A DNA stretch of 64,000 nt from a virus. Below are positions 56,506-64,000 of the stretch, piece after piece. The stretch covers positions 62,001 through 126,000 of the IMG/VR virus record IMGVR_UViG_3300027977_000008; one strand, written 5' to 3'. The position numbers and the translations under genes were made by a program. Position 1 is the first letter of the stretch. The number at the start of each line of letters is the position of its first letter. The notes below the pieces were generated by a model. That model was not told the origin of the DNA. It did not search any database and saw nothing but the letters and a program-made list of their open reading frames with translations.

Positions 56506-57353
56506 ATATCTTAGGAATAAATCTTTCCAATAATGGATCTATTTGCTTACTCAAAGATGGGCAAGTAGATTTTTATTTGGAAGCAGAAAGAATTACAAGA
56601 AAAAAACTTGATTATATTGTCAAAGATCTTGTAGATTATGTATCTGATGTTGATGTGATTGCAACAGTTGATGCTCATTGGGTTGGAGCTGAAAAAAATA
56701 TGCTTAGCGCAAGAGATATCGCACGGTTCAGACGTGCATTTCCCAATGCTAAACACGTTGATTACAAGAAGTCTCATCATCTAGCACATGCTGCAGGAGC
56801 ATTTTATAGTTCTAGATTTGATGAGGCAGTTTGTATTGTAGTTGATAGTAATGGATCTAGTATCGCAGATAAACTAGAAATTGAAACCATCTTTCATGCA
56901 AAGACTGACAACAGATTTCAATGGAAAACTATACATAAAAAATATTGGGATCCACCTGAAAATGGTATAGGAAAACTATTTGAATATGTGTCTAAGTTTT
57001 GTGGATTTGGTCGAGATGATGCTGGTAAAGTTATGGGATTGTCATCTTACGGATTTAATAAAGTGGATCTAAGTAATCTTGCACTTAAATCAAAAGAAGA
57101 CGCTGCATATACAATTCAAATTCTTTGGGAAGAACGTGCATTAGAACTTGCTAATCTTGCAATCAAAAAAACAAAGTGTAAGAACCTTGTATTATCTGGT
57201 GGATGTTTCTTGAACTGTGTTGTTAATTACAAACTTCGCAAACAATTACCAAAAGATGTTAAAATGTATGTTGAACCAGTTGCACATGATGGTGGAACTT
57301 CTATAGGAGCTGCTTACCTTGCCTATTACAATCCCAAAATTAAAAATTCTTGA
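56502..57353 (+). CDS. Carbamoyltransferase N-terminal-domain protein
   Basis: 283 residues, homologous to the first half of the preceding gene: GINLSNNGSICLL, HHLAHAAGAFYSSRFDEAVC, GKVMGLSSYG, LVLSGGCFLNCVVNY and EPVAHDGGTSIGAAYLA. It stops there and has no C-terminal domain. Metal-binding His are kept. It could be a regulatory or partner subunit of the full enzyme, or a product of deletion. It overlaps the radical SAM gene by 35 bases. Confidence 0.75.
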   Translation: MNILGINLSNNGSICLLKDGQVDFYLEAERITRKKLDYIVKDLVDYVSDVDVIATVDAHWVGAEKNMLSARDIARFRRAFPNAKHVDYKKSHHLAHAAGAFYSSRFDEAVCIVVDSNGSSIADKLEIETIFHAKTDNRFQWKTIHKKYWDPPENGIGKLFEYVSKFCGFGRDDAGKVMGLSSYGFNKVDLSNLALKSKEDAAYTIQILWEERALELANLAIKKTKCKNLVLSGGCFLNCVVNYKLRKQLPKDVKMYVEPVAHDGGTSIGAAYLAYYNPKIKNS

Positions 57354-58125
57354 TATCAGTGCAACGATTGGATGCAATCTAAGTTGTAAAGGATGTAATC
57401 ATTTCAGTAATTATTTTGCCCCCGGTAGCAAATTAGATACAGATAAACTCATTCAAGATATCCACACCATCCTGCCCAGGATAGACGTAGAACGTGTCTC
57501 AGTCATTGGCGGGGAACCATTGCTCAATGTACGCTGCCGAGACATCTTACACGCTTGTCTAGAGCATACAGAGACAGTCTATCTGTATACAAATGGCATA
57601 CTTCTTAATGAAGAAAACCGAGAATGGATTGAAGAAGACTTAGAAAAATATCCTGGCATGTCTTTACGTGTTAGTATTCATACTCCAGATGTTATTGATA
57701 ACATCAACAAGGTAAAGAGTAGCAAAGTTTTTGTTACAGAACACCATGATGGCAAAGATCGATGGTTCAGTTCTATCAAACAATCTAACGGTAAAGTATA
57801 CCCTTATGTTCATAATAACATAAAACAAAGTTATGAGTTGTGCTCTTGTCCCAATACACAACTATTCGATGGTAAACTTTGGAAGTGTCCTAATGCAGCA
57901 TTTTTAAAAGAACTTCTTTATGTTACTGAACAATTAGAAGAAGATTTTTGGAAACCTTTTATTGGTGATGGATTACCAGTTGACTGTAGTGATGAGGATC
58001 TGGTAAAATTATGTGATAACTCTAGTAAACCTGAACAAATATGTAACATGTGTACTGCTAGACCATTGAAGTTTAGCGCAGCATTACAAACCAATAATCA
58101 TAAAAAGATTATTACAACACAATAA
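57319..58125 (+). CDS. Radical SAM protein, second of three
   Basis: 268 residues. CNLSCKGC (C-x3-C-x2-C) and VIGGEPLLN are cluster and AdoMet motifs. The C-terminal half has CSCPNTQLFDGKLWKCPNAA and CNMCTARP, an auxiliary-cluster-like set shared with the gene at 60083. The start is TTG 57319, supported by AGGAG at 57305-57309. Operon with two carbamoyltransferase-like genes suggests one modification pathway. Confidence 0.85.
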   Translation: MPITIPKLKILDISATIGCNLSCKGCNHFSNYFAPGSKLDTDKLIQDIHTILPRIDVERVSVIGGEPLLNVRCRDILHACLEHTETVYLYTNGILLNEENREWIEEDLEKYPGMSLRVSIHTPDVIDNINKVKSSKVFVTEHHDGKDRWFSSIKQSNGKVYPYVHNNIKQSYELCSCPNTQLFDGKLWKCPNAAFLKELLYVTEQLEEDFWKPFIGDGLPVDCSDEDLVKLCDNSSKPEQICNMCTARPLKFSAALQTNNHKKIITTQ

Positions 58126-58128
58126 ATA
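58121..58128 (+). promoter_or_regulatory. Late promoter motif
   Basis: AATAAATA overlapping the radical SAM stop, 20 bases before ATG 58148. Confidence 0.4.
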
Positions 58129-58147
58129 TTTACGAATTGAAATAATT

Positions 58148-58399
58148 ATGCCCATATATCCTGTAAGACATTTAGAAACTGGGGAAACACAGGAACTTGC
58201 TATGTCTATCTCTAATTACGATCAGTGGAGAAAAGACAATCCCGAATGGGATAAAGATTGGTCTGCTGGTGTCGCTTCTGCTGTGAGTGCTGTAGGTGAC
58301 GTTTATAGTAGAACTGATGGTGGATGGAATGAAATCCTTCACAAAGTCAGCAAAATGCCTGGTTCAAAAGTAAAACCTCAAAAAACAACGCACTTCTAA
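58148..58399 (+). CDS. FmdB-like small protein before phoH
   Basis: 83 residues. MPIYPVRHLETGETQELAMS is the FmdB-like start but without its zinc-binding Cys; YDQWRKDNPEWDKDW follows, common in cyanophages. Directly precedes phoH with a one-base gap, as in many relatives. Role unknown. Confidence 0.65.
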   Translation: MPIYPVRHLETGETQELAMSISNYDQWRKDNPEWDKDWSAGVASAVSAVGDVYSRTDGGWNEILHKVSKMPGSKVKPQKTTHF

Positions 58400-58400
58400 A

Positions 58401-59156
58401 ATGACCTCAAGGAAAAAAAGAACTCCTTCTCAAGTCGGCGCTGGCATGTCTGCAAAACAAATATCCAGAAAAAAACCTTTCAATATCGATATGGTGGTTG
58501 ATATTGAACCACTTACAGAAAATCAAACAAAAGTTTTTGATTCATATAAAGAAGATAAAAACTTATTTGTTTATGGTGCAGCAGGTACGGGTAAAACATT
58601 TATTACTCTTTACCTTGCATTGAAAGAAGTCCTTAATCCTTTGACTCCATACAATCGAGTTGTAATTGTACGATCATTAGTTGCAACTCGTGAAATTGGT
58701 TTCCTTCCTGGAGATCATGAAGATAAATCTTCTCTTTACCAAATTCCTTATAAGAATATGGTAAAATATATGTTTGAGTTACCCACTGACAATGACTTTG
58801 AAATGTTATGGGGTAATCTCAAGACGCAAGAAAGCATAAAGTTTTGGTCAACATCTTTCATTCGTGGTACTACTCTTGACGATTGTATTGTAATTGTTGA
58901 CGAATGCCAGAACTTGAATTTTCACGAATTAGATAGTATAATTACTAGAGTTGGTGAGAACTGCAAGATTCACTTCTGTGGTGATGCTTCGCAGTCAGAT
59001 CTTGTCAAAACAAATGAGCGACATGGAATTCTTGATTTCATGAAGATCATTCACGCAATGCCCGAATTTGATTCTTTTGAATTTGGACCTCAGGATATTG
59101 TTAGATCTGGTCTTGTCAAGAGTTACATTCTAAACAAAATTAATTTGGGTCTCTGA
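58401..59156 (+). CDS. phoH: PhoH-like ATPase
   Basis: 251 residues. Walker A GAAGTGKT (59-66), IVRSLVATREIGFLPGDHED and Walker B IVIVDECQNLN are the PhoH signature. A P-loop ATPase/possible RNA helicase, used as a cyanophage marker gene; the phosphate-starvation role is inherited from bacterial naming and not shown here. Overlaps the exonuclease gene. Confidence 0.95.
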   Translation: MTSRKKRTPSQVGAGMSAKQISRKKPFNIDMVVDIEPLTENQTKVFDSYKEDKNLFVYGAAGTGKTFITLYLALKEVLNPLTPYNRVVIVRSLVATREIGFLPGDHEDKSSLYQIPYKNMVKYMFELPTDNDFEMLWGNLKTQESIKFWSTSFIRGTTLDDCIVIVDECQNLNFHELDSIITRVGENCKIHFCGDASQSDLVKTNERHGILDFMKIIHAMPEFDSFEFGPQDIVRSGLVKSYILNKINLGL

Positions 59157-59836
59157 TGTTTCAACATGTTGATATTGAGTTTCCCGCACTTAAGCGGGAA
59201 ACAATTGATGGAGTTCGATATTATGATGTAGAAGGTAGACCGATGGTATCTATTACCTCGGTCACCTCGCATTACAACAAAGAAATTTTTGTCAAATGGC
59301 GAGCGAAGATTGGTGAAGAAGAAGCAAACCGTATTTCTAAACGCTCCACAAATCGTGGTACAAAAGTACACACTTGTATAGAAAACTTCCTTTGGAATAA
59401 GAACGTTCTAGATACAGATCCTTTGCCAATGATGTTATTTACCCAGGCAAAAAAAATTCTAGGAAATATAGATAACATTTACGCTCTTGAGAAATCTTTA
59501 TACAGTAAACATCTGGGTGTTGCTGGTACTGTAGATTGTATTGCTGAGTACACGGGAGAAAGTGGTGTTCCAGAACTTGCAATCATTGACTTCAAGACTG
59601 CAGAAAAACCAAAACCAAGGGCATGGATCGAAAATTATTTTGTACAAGCAGCAGCGTATGCTTGCATGTTTTACGAAATGACTAACATCCCAGTAAAGAA
59701 ACTTGTCATTTTGATGACTTGCGAAAACGGGGAAGTTGAGGTTTACGAAGAGTATGATAAAAAACAATACATAGAAAAACTAGTTAAATACATTCAAAAA
59801 TTTGTGGAAGACAAACTAAATGACTACAAAAACTGA
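59156..59836 (+). CDS. RecB-like exonuclease
   Basis: 226 residues. Motifs of a PD-(D/E)XK exonuclease: GTKVHTCIE (His72, Glu76), GTVDCIAE (Asp127), and IIDFKTAE (Asp145, Lys147), then a conserved YFVQAAAYA helix with Gln/Tyr. It would degrade host DNA or process recombination ends. Coupled to phoH by TGATG. Confidence 0.85.
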   Translation: MFQHVDIEFPALKRETIDGVRYYDVEGRPMVSITSVTSHYNKEIFVKWRAKIGEEEANRISKRSTNRGTKVHTCIENFLWNKNVLDTDPLPMMLFTQAKKILGNIDNIYALEKSLYSKHLGVAGTVDCIAEYTGESGVPELAIIDFKTAEKPKPRAWIENYFVQAAAYACMFYEMTNIPVKKLVILMTCENGEVEVYEEYDKKQYIEKLVKYIQKFVEDKLNDYKN

Positions 59837-60083
59837 AATCAAATCTGTCATAAAAAGTAAATTTTTATGTCAAGATAAGTTTACTAATGACATCGAAAAC
59901 ATTGTAAAAGATAATTCTGACATGAATTATATTGAAGCAATTTGTTTTTATTGTGAACAAAATACGATTGAACTTGAATCGATTATAAAACTTATTTCCA
60001 AACCACTAAAAGAAAAACTCAAGTGTAATGCAACTAATCTAAATTATTTAAATAGAACTTCTAATGCGAAATTTTTTATCTGA
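59820..60083 (+). CDS. 33: Late transcription accessory protein gp33-like
   Basis: 87 residues, all-helical. NYIEAICFYCEQNTIELESI and the ending ATNLNYLNRTSNAKFFI match the cyanophage gp33-type proteins that link the late sigma factor and the clamp to RNA polymerase. Position before gp59 and gp32 is the T4 order. Weak sequence signal but good context; the late promoters in the window imply such a factor. Confidence 0.65.
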   Translation: MTTKTEIKSVIKSKFLCQDKFTNDIENIVKDNSDMNYIEAICFYCEQNTIELESIIKLISKPLKEKLKCNATNLNYLNRTSNAKFFI

Positions 60084-61114
60084 TGGACAAAGAACTTAAA
60101 GCAAAAGTTGATTATGTAAGAGGTTTAAAAGGATTTTGGGTAGATAATTTTAAACAGATTACCGTTGAGCAAATTGCAGAATTAGAAAAACAAAGACCCA
60201 CTACAAGACTTCTTAGTATTCATACAATAAACGGTTGCAATCTTTCTTGTAGAGGTTGTAATCATAATAGTAGTTTGCTTTCAGGAAAAAGTACTGTAAA
60301 TATTGATCAACTGATAGAAGATATTGAAAATATTCTTCCTAAAATTTATGTTTGGAGCCATGTTAGTATTATTGGTGGAGAACCATTATTAGAACCGAGG
60401 ACAAAGGAAGTTACAAGAATTGTAAGAGAACTTTGTTACGGTGAACGTGGATCACAACCATGTAATGTAAAGTTATTCAGCAACGGATCTAGACTTCTTC
60501 AGGAAAAGGAATGGATTGCTGATGAGATGTTGAAAGGAGTTATTTTTAGACTTACTTTTCATCGTCCACCATATACACAAGCAGGTAAAAAAGATTGGGA
60601 GAATGGGTATGAGTTCACTCATTATCTAATTGAACGTGGGGTTGATATTGACAATAAGTTTGAGTTGAGTGAAGCGTATTTACAACCAGACAACACTCCA
60701 AGGGTATGGTTTGATCTAGTAAAGTATGAATTCAATGAAGATGGATCAGTAAAATATTACCCACATGAAGATGGTAATCCATCTTCTAGTTTTAAACATT
60801 GTACTTGTGCTAATTCACAATTATATAATGGACATCTATGGAAATGTCCGATGGTAGCATATCTAAGAGAATCTTTAGCAGCAACTGATCAGTTAGAAGA
60901 TCCTGAATGGCAAAAATATCTTGGATATAAACCAACTAATATCAATGACACTGAGGAAGCACTTAGAAGTTCATTCAAAGAAGTTGTAGAACCTGGTTGG
61001 ATCTGTAACATGTGCCCAAGCAGACCAAAAATTGAATATGCTGCTAAAATACAATTGAAAGGACAGAAGAGGACAGTTGAAATGTTCGATCCTAAAAATT
61101 ATGAACCCGTTTGA
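60083..61114 (+). CDS. Radical SAM protein, third of three
   Basis: 343 residues. CNLSCRGC near residue 53, IIGGEPLLE, and a C-terminal Cys set (CTCANSQLYNGHLWKCPMVA; CNMCPSRP) closely parallel the gene at 57319; an N-terminal extension of about 40 residues is added. It lies between gp33-like and gp59, inside the core replication/transcription module. Substrate unknown. Confidence 0.85.
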   Translation: MDKELKAKVDYVRGLKGFWVDNFKQITVEQIAELEKQRPTTRLLSIHTINGCNLSCRGCNHNSSLLSGKSTVNIDQLIEDIENILPKIYVWSHVSIIGGEPLLEPRTKEVTRIVRELCYGERGSQPCNVKLFSNGSRLLQEKEWIADEMLKGVIFRLTFHRPPYTQAGKKDWENGYEFTHYLIERGVDIDNKFELSEAYLQPDNTPRVWFDLVKYEFNEDGSVKYYPHEDGNPSSSFKHCTCANSQLYNGHLWKCPMVAYLRESLAATDQLEDPEWQKYLGYKPTNINDTEEALRSSFKEVVEPGWICNMCPSRPKIEYAAKIQLKGQKRTVEMFDPKNYEPV

Positions 61115-61703
61115 TACTTATAAACAATATCTTGCATTCAAACAACATTTTACTAGAAAAAATTATGATTACTTTAGATATGGTGGTAAGTCTAGAGCAA
61201 GTTTGAATTCTTTTTACAAAAGAAAAGACAGATACTTCTTTGAAAAAATGTCGAGGAAGTATAATGATGATGAGATCAAGTTATTTTTTATTGCTAACTT
61301 CGTAGCGTGTGACAATCCAAATTCTTTATGGATTGGTGAGATTATTCGATCTGGTGAAAGTGTTTATTCTTCTTGGCAAGGAAGACAGCAAAGTTTGTTT
61401 TATCAGTTCAAGCAACACACAGAAGATTTGTTGTCTGAATACAACCTAGAAGAACTATTTGATGCTTCAAGGCAACATCCACCAGTTTTAAAAAATTTCT
61501 TGAGTGGGAATATTAGCATCGAAACCATTACAATATACGACAAAATATTCCTGTTTGGCAACAATCTTGATAAGAAATTGACTGACCCAATTTGGGAAGC
61601 GATTAGTTTAAAACTAAAAAAGTATGCACCGTTTCTAAATATTGATGCCGTCAAATACAAACAATATTTGCGGGAACGACTATTGGAGAAGACGCATGGG
61701 TAA
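61101..61703 (+). CDS. 59: Helicase loader gp59
   Basis: 200 residues from ATG 61101. MNPFDTYKQYLAFKQHFTRK followed by NYDYFRYGGKSRAS is the gp59 N-terminus; FIANFVACDNPNSLWIGEI continues the family. It loads gp41 helicase onto gp32-coated forks. Start chosen by family; an in-frame ATG at 61077 would overlap the radical SAM gene more. Confidence 0.92.
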   Translation: MNPFDTYKQYLAFKQHFTRKNYDYFRYGGKSRASLNSFYKRKDRYFFEKMSRKYNDDEIKLFFIANFVACDNPNSLWIGEIIRSGESVYSSWQGRQQSLFYQFKQHTEDLLSEYNLEELFDASRQHPPVLKNFLSGNISIETITIYDKIFLFGNNLDKKLTDPIWEAISLKLKKYAPFLNIDAVKYKQYLRERLLEKTHG

Positions 61704-62028
61704 GTTTTTTCAGTCTGAGATTATCCGTGAAGAGATGGAAGACATCTTTAGAATTCAAAAAGAATTATATGAAGTTATTATTCAGTTTAGTTCGTTTAGT
61801 GATAAAGAAAAGAATGAACACATTGAAAAACTAAAGACACTTTTAGATAAACAAGAAATCATGTGGACAAGACTTTCATTGTCCGATGATCGGGAAGCAT
61901 TAGAAATGAAAGAAAAAATCAAGATAACATCAGCAGCAATGGGGTTTAAAGATGTTGATATGTCAATCATCTTCAATAACATGAGAAGAACCTTGGAAGG
62001 TTTACAAAAACGCCTTGACACACCCTAA
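61696..62028 (+). CDS. DUF1825-like protein
   Basis: 110 residues from ATG 61696 (GGAGA upstream). FFQSEIIREEMEDIFRIQKE, DKQEIMWTRLSLSDD and MSIIFNNMRRTLEGLQ match DUF1825, a helical cyanobacterial protein common in cyanophages between gp59 and gp32. Function unknown. Confidence 0.75.
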   Translation: MGKFFQSEIIREEMEDIFRIQKELYEVIIQFSSFSDKEKNEHIEKLKTLLDKQEIMWTRLSLSDDREALEMKEKIKITSAAMGFKDVDMSIIFNNMRRTLEGLQKRLDTP

Positions 62029-62049
62029 ATGGTATGTTATAATATAACA
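62015..62049 (+). promoter_or_regulatory. Consens sigma-70 promoter of gp32 with palindromic -10
   Basis: TTGACA (62015-62020), 17 bases, TATAAT (62038-62043), extended TG. TGTTATA-A-TATAACA (62035-62049) is a perfect palindrome over the -10. Confidence 0.85.
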
Positions 62050-62087
62050 GGTAATCAATCCACCCAATCTAAAAATACAAAAATCTT

Positions 62088-63002
62088 ATGTCTTTTGCAG
62101 ATCTAAAAAAACAATCTCGCCTTGGCAGTTTGACTTCTAAACTGACAACAGAGATTGAAAAAATGAATAAGAGCACCACTGGTGGTGCTGATGATCGTGT
62201 ATGGAAACCTGAAGTAGATAAAGCAGGCAACGGTTATGCAGTAATTCGTTTTCTACCTGCACCACAAGGTGAAGAATTGCCTTGGGGAAAAGTGTGGTCA
62301 CATGCTTTTCAAGGTCCAGGAGGTTGGTATATTGAGAACAGTCTGACCACGCTTGGTGGTAAAGATCCTGTTTCGGAGTACAATCGTATTCTTTGGAACA
62401 GTGGTAGTGAAGTAGATAAAGAACAAGCACGTAAGCAGAAGCGTAAACTATCTTACATTAGCAACATCTATGTTGTGAAGGATCCTGCTAATCCCCAGAA
62501 CGAAGGCAAAGTTTTTCTATTCAAGTTTGGTAAGAAAATCTTTGATAAGATTACTGCTGCCATGCAACCTGAGTATGAAGATGAGCAAACGATTGATCCG
62601 TTTGACTTCTGGCAAGGTGCAAATTTCAAGATGAAAATCAAGAACGTTGCTAGTTATCGTAACTACGACAGTTCTGAGTTTGCAAAATCTGAACCACTTC
62701 TGGATGATGATGATGCACTTGAAGCAATTTGGAAAAAACAGTATTCTCTTGAAGAGTTTACTCGTCCTGATCAGTTCAAGTCCTACGAAGAACTTGAAAA
62801 GCGTATGAATATGGTTCTAAATCCTAACGCTTCTAGTCGTCGTGTTGATCCTGATACGTTCGATGAGGAAGAGCAAGTTGTGATGAAGTCTCGCCAACAA
62901 ATCAAGGAAGAAGAGCGTGTTGTTAAGTCATCTCCTGCTCCTGTAGCAGCAGATGATGATGACGATACACTGTCTTACTTCCAGCGACTTGCTGAAGAGT
63001 GA
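62088..63002 (+). CDS. 32: Single-stranded DNA-binding protein gp32
   Basis: 304 residues. N-terminal basic LAST-like part (FADLKKQSRLGSLTSKL), OB-fold core (YAVIRFLPAPQGEELPWGKV; LSYISNIYVVKDPANPQNEG with KVFLFKFGKKI) and an acidic C-terminal tail (DDDDDTLSYFQRLAEE) that contacts replication partners. It coats ssDNA at forks and in recombination. Own strong promoter; a bidirectional terminator follows. Confidence 0.96.
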   Translation: MSFADLKKQSRLGSLTSKLTTEIEKMNKSTTGGADDRVWKPEVDKAGNGYAVIRFLPAPQGEELPWGKVWSHAFQGPGGWYIENSLTTLGGKDPVSEYNRILWNSGSEVDKEQARKQKRKLSYISNIYVVKDPANPQNEGKVFLFKFGKKIFDKITAAMQPEYEDEQTIDPFDFWQGANFKMKIKNVASYRNYDSSEFAKSEPLLDDDDALEAIWKKQYSLEEFTRPDQFKSYEELEKRMNMVLNPNASSRRVDPDTFDEEEQVVMKSRQQIKEEERVVKSSPAPVAADDDDDTLSYFQRLAEE

Positions 63003-63074
63003 TTTCAAAATCAATTTTTGTTTTCAAAAAAGTCAATTAAAAAATTCTGGGTAAAAATTTCAAAATATGTTTTT

Positions 63075-63117
63075 GGAGTTATCTTGAGGATAAAATCCTT
63101 AAGTTAGCTCCTTTTTT
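63075..63117. terminator. Bidirectional terminator between gp32 and gp53
   Basis: GGAG (63075-63078) pairs with CTCC (63108-63111) outside, and CTTGAGGAT (63083-63091) with ATCCTTAAG (63095-63103) inside; T run on the right, A/T-rich on the left. It overlaps the gp53 stop and ends both converging transcripts. The 76 bases from the gp32 stop to it hold no gene. Confidence 0.75.
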
Positions 63118-63744
63118 TGTACGTTTATCAATATATTGAGAACTATCGGTATAAGTCATGATTTCACGCATATCATCAATTATGGTTTGGATGTAATTTT
63201 GTCTCAAAACGTAAATTGTGCGTTTTTCGTCGTTTTTCAAAACTTCGTAATCATAGTTACTGACTGAAGTTAGTATATTTGCCCCAGAAAGCACTTTATA
63301 CGTGCCAAAGTTAGAATACTTAAATTGGAAGTTTGCATCAACAAATAATCCTGCCTGTAAAAGCAAATTTCCTTCACTATTACGAACTTCTTTGGTTTCA
63401 TAATGATGAATTTCCTGTAAAAGTTCAGATCCATACTTATTCATCAAATAATTGTTTAGATCTGTTTGTGACATTGGCCATTCTTCTCTAACATTGATAA
63501 TATTGTTAGAAATTAGGATAATCCAGTCTAATTGTGGACTATTGTATAGTATTCCCGCAACATTATCTGGACGATTATCACCAACAATGGAGTATTTGTC
63601 AAATACTATAGCATTTTGAAAAAAATCATCTCTAATTTTAGCACGTTTGAAAAGATTTTTTACACGGACATAATCGTAACTGGAATTACGATTGTCTGAA
63701 AACGATGGTAATAATAGATCTGGAAATAAGTCAAAATATGCCAT
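63079..63744 (-). CDS. 53: Baseplate wedge subunit gp53
   Basis: 221 residues. YFDLFPDLLLPSF start, VKNLFKRAKIRDDF, GDNRPDNVAGILYNSPQLDW with IILISNNIINVREEWPMSQT, and IHHYETKEVRNSEG are gp53 hallmarks. It joins the outer baseplate wedge. On the minus strand, after gp48, with one base between; it starts a baseplate block leaving the window. Confidence 0.9.
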   Translation of the reverse strand: MAYFDLFPDLLLPSFSDNRNSSYDYVRVKNLFKRAKIRDDFFQNAIVFDKYSIVGDNRPDNVAGILYNSPQLDWIILISNNIINVREEWPMSQTDLNNYLMNKYGSELLQEIHHYETKEVRNSEGNLLLQAGLFVDANFQFKYSNFGTYKVLSGANILTSVSNYDYEVLKNDEKRTIYVLRQNYIQTIIDDMREIMTYTDSSQYIDKRTKKGANLRILSSR

Positions 63745-63745
63745 T

Positions 63746-64000
63746 TTAGAAACCTATATCGTCGAATGTAATTGCATCTTGTGGAGCAAGTGTAGATACA
63801 GACTGTTCAAATACATCTATAACACTAGGATCATCTTGATTAATGTAATCTTGCTCAAAGATTGGAGTTAGTTCTGTGAATGATAATGTCATATTTGTTC
63901 TTACTGGCATTGATACGGCATTTGGATCATCATATGATTGATAAACTCCTTCTGGTGTATAATTTATTTCGCATGAAGTCAAAGCACATATTTTGAATTT
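63746..64000 (-). CDS. 48: Baseplate tail-tube cap gp48, 3' part
   Basis: 85 codons, open to the right edge. NYTPEGVYQSYDDPNAVSMP, then VRTNMTLSFTELTPIFEQDY and an acidic end with DDIGF match the C-terminus of gp48-type tail-tube caps (the TP.G.Y..Y.....M P....L.F.E pattern). Its place before gp53 fits. The first in-window start-like codon (TTG at 63982) is internal. Confidence 0.75.
   Translation of the reverse strand, partial: KFKICALTSCEINYTPEGVYQSYDDPNAVSMPVRTNMTLSFTELTPIFEQDYINQDDPSVIDVFEQSVSTLAPQDAITFDDIGF

Noticed and set aside
1-64000. CRISPR arrays, insertion sequences, integrase and attachment sites
   Set aside because: No regularly spaced repeats, transposase or integrase motifs, or terminal duplications at tRNAs were seen.

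Overview
The window is part of the chromosome of a T4-like cyanophage (marine cyanomyovirus type, host Synechococcus or Prochlorococcus). It carries T4 core genes in recognisable order (gp44, gp62, regA, gp43, uvsX, gp41, gp61, nrdA/B, a gp33-like gene, gp59, gp32, and gp53/gp48 on the minus strand). Photosystem II genes psbA and psbD and other typical cyanophage cargo (hsp20, mazG, speD, thyX, phoH) accompany them. DNA is AT-rich. Genes are tightly packed, mostly on the plus strand, and often overlap by ATGA or TGATG. Two promoter classes are visible: host sigma-70 type (TTGACA-N17-TATAAT) and T4-type late promoters (TATAAATA, CTAAATA or GATAAATA).

Layout. 1-11 kb: replication core, with cargo between gp44 and gp62 (2OG oxygenase, Dam, SpeD, HNH endonuclease), then hsp20, a nucleotidyltransferase, gp43, uvsX, gp41, mazG and a glycosyltransferase. 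11-16 kb: late and virion-type genes, including a candidate PD-(D/E)XK protein, internal-head-like proteins and small membrane proteins. 16-21 kb: primase, ribonucleotide reductase and an endonuclease. 21-24 kb: lysis genes, with a C39 peptidase and a GH24 lysozyme joined by an apparent programmed -1 frameshift, then a truncated C39 copy and a tail-lysozyme-like protein. 24-28 kb: six tRNAs (Arg-TCT, Leu-TAG, Gly-TCC, Asn-GTT, Val-TAC, Pro-TGG), an SLH porin-like gene and small genes. 28.3-45.4 kb: a 17-kb sugar-nucleotide and glycosyltransferase operon behind a structured leader. 45.4-48.6 kb: psbA, an endonuclease VII-type homing endonuclease, and psbD. 48.6-54 kb: paralogous late proteins with a duplicated promoter-leader, glutaredoxin, and a radical SAM gene. 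54-58 kb: thyX, two carbamoyltransferase-like genes and a second radical SAM gene. 58-64 kb: phoH, an exonuclease, a gp33-like gene, a third radical SAM gene, gp59, a DUF1825 protein, gp32, and converging gp53/gp48.

How it works together. Replication, recombination and nucleotide genes make phage DNA. psbA/psbD, hsp20 and MazG keep the infected host productive. The lysis block opens the cell. The sugar cassette probably decorates virion or host-surface glycans. Stem-loops next to early or late promoters mark many cassette borders. At three genes (4064, 11069, 20866) a late promoter lies inside a hairpin that would otherwise cover the ribosome-binding region, the T4 device for delaying translation until late infection.

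Functions come from reading motifs and gene order by eye. No database search or folding program was run.
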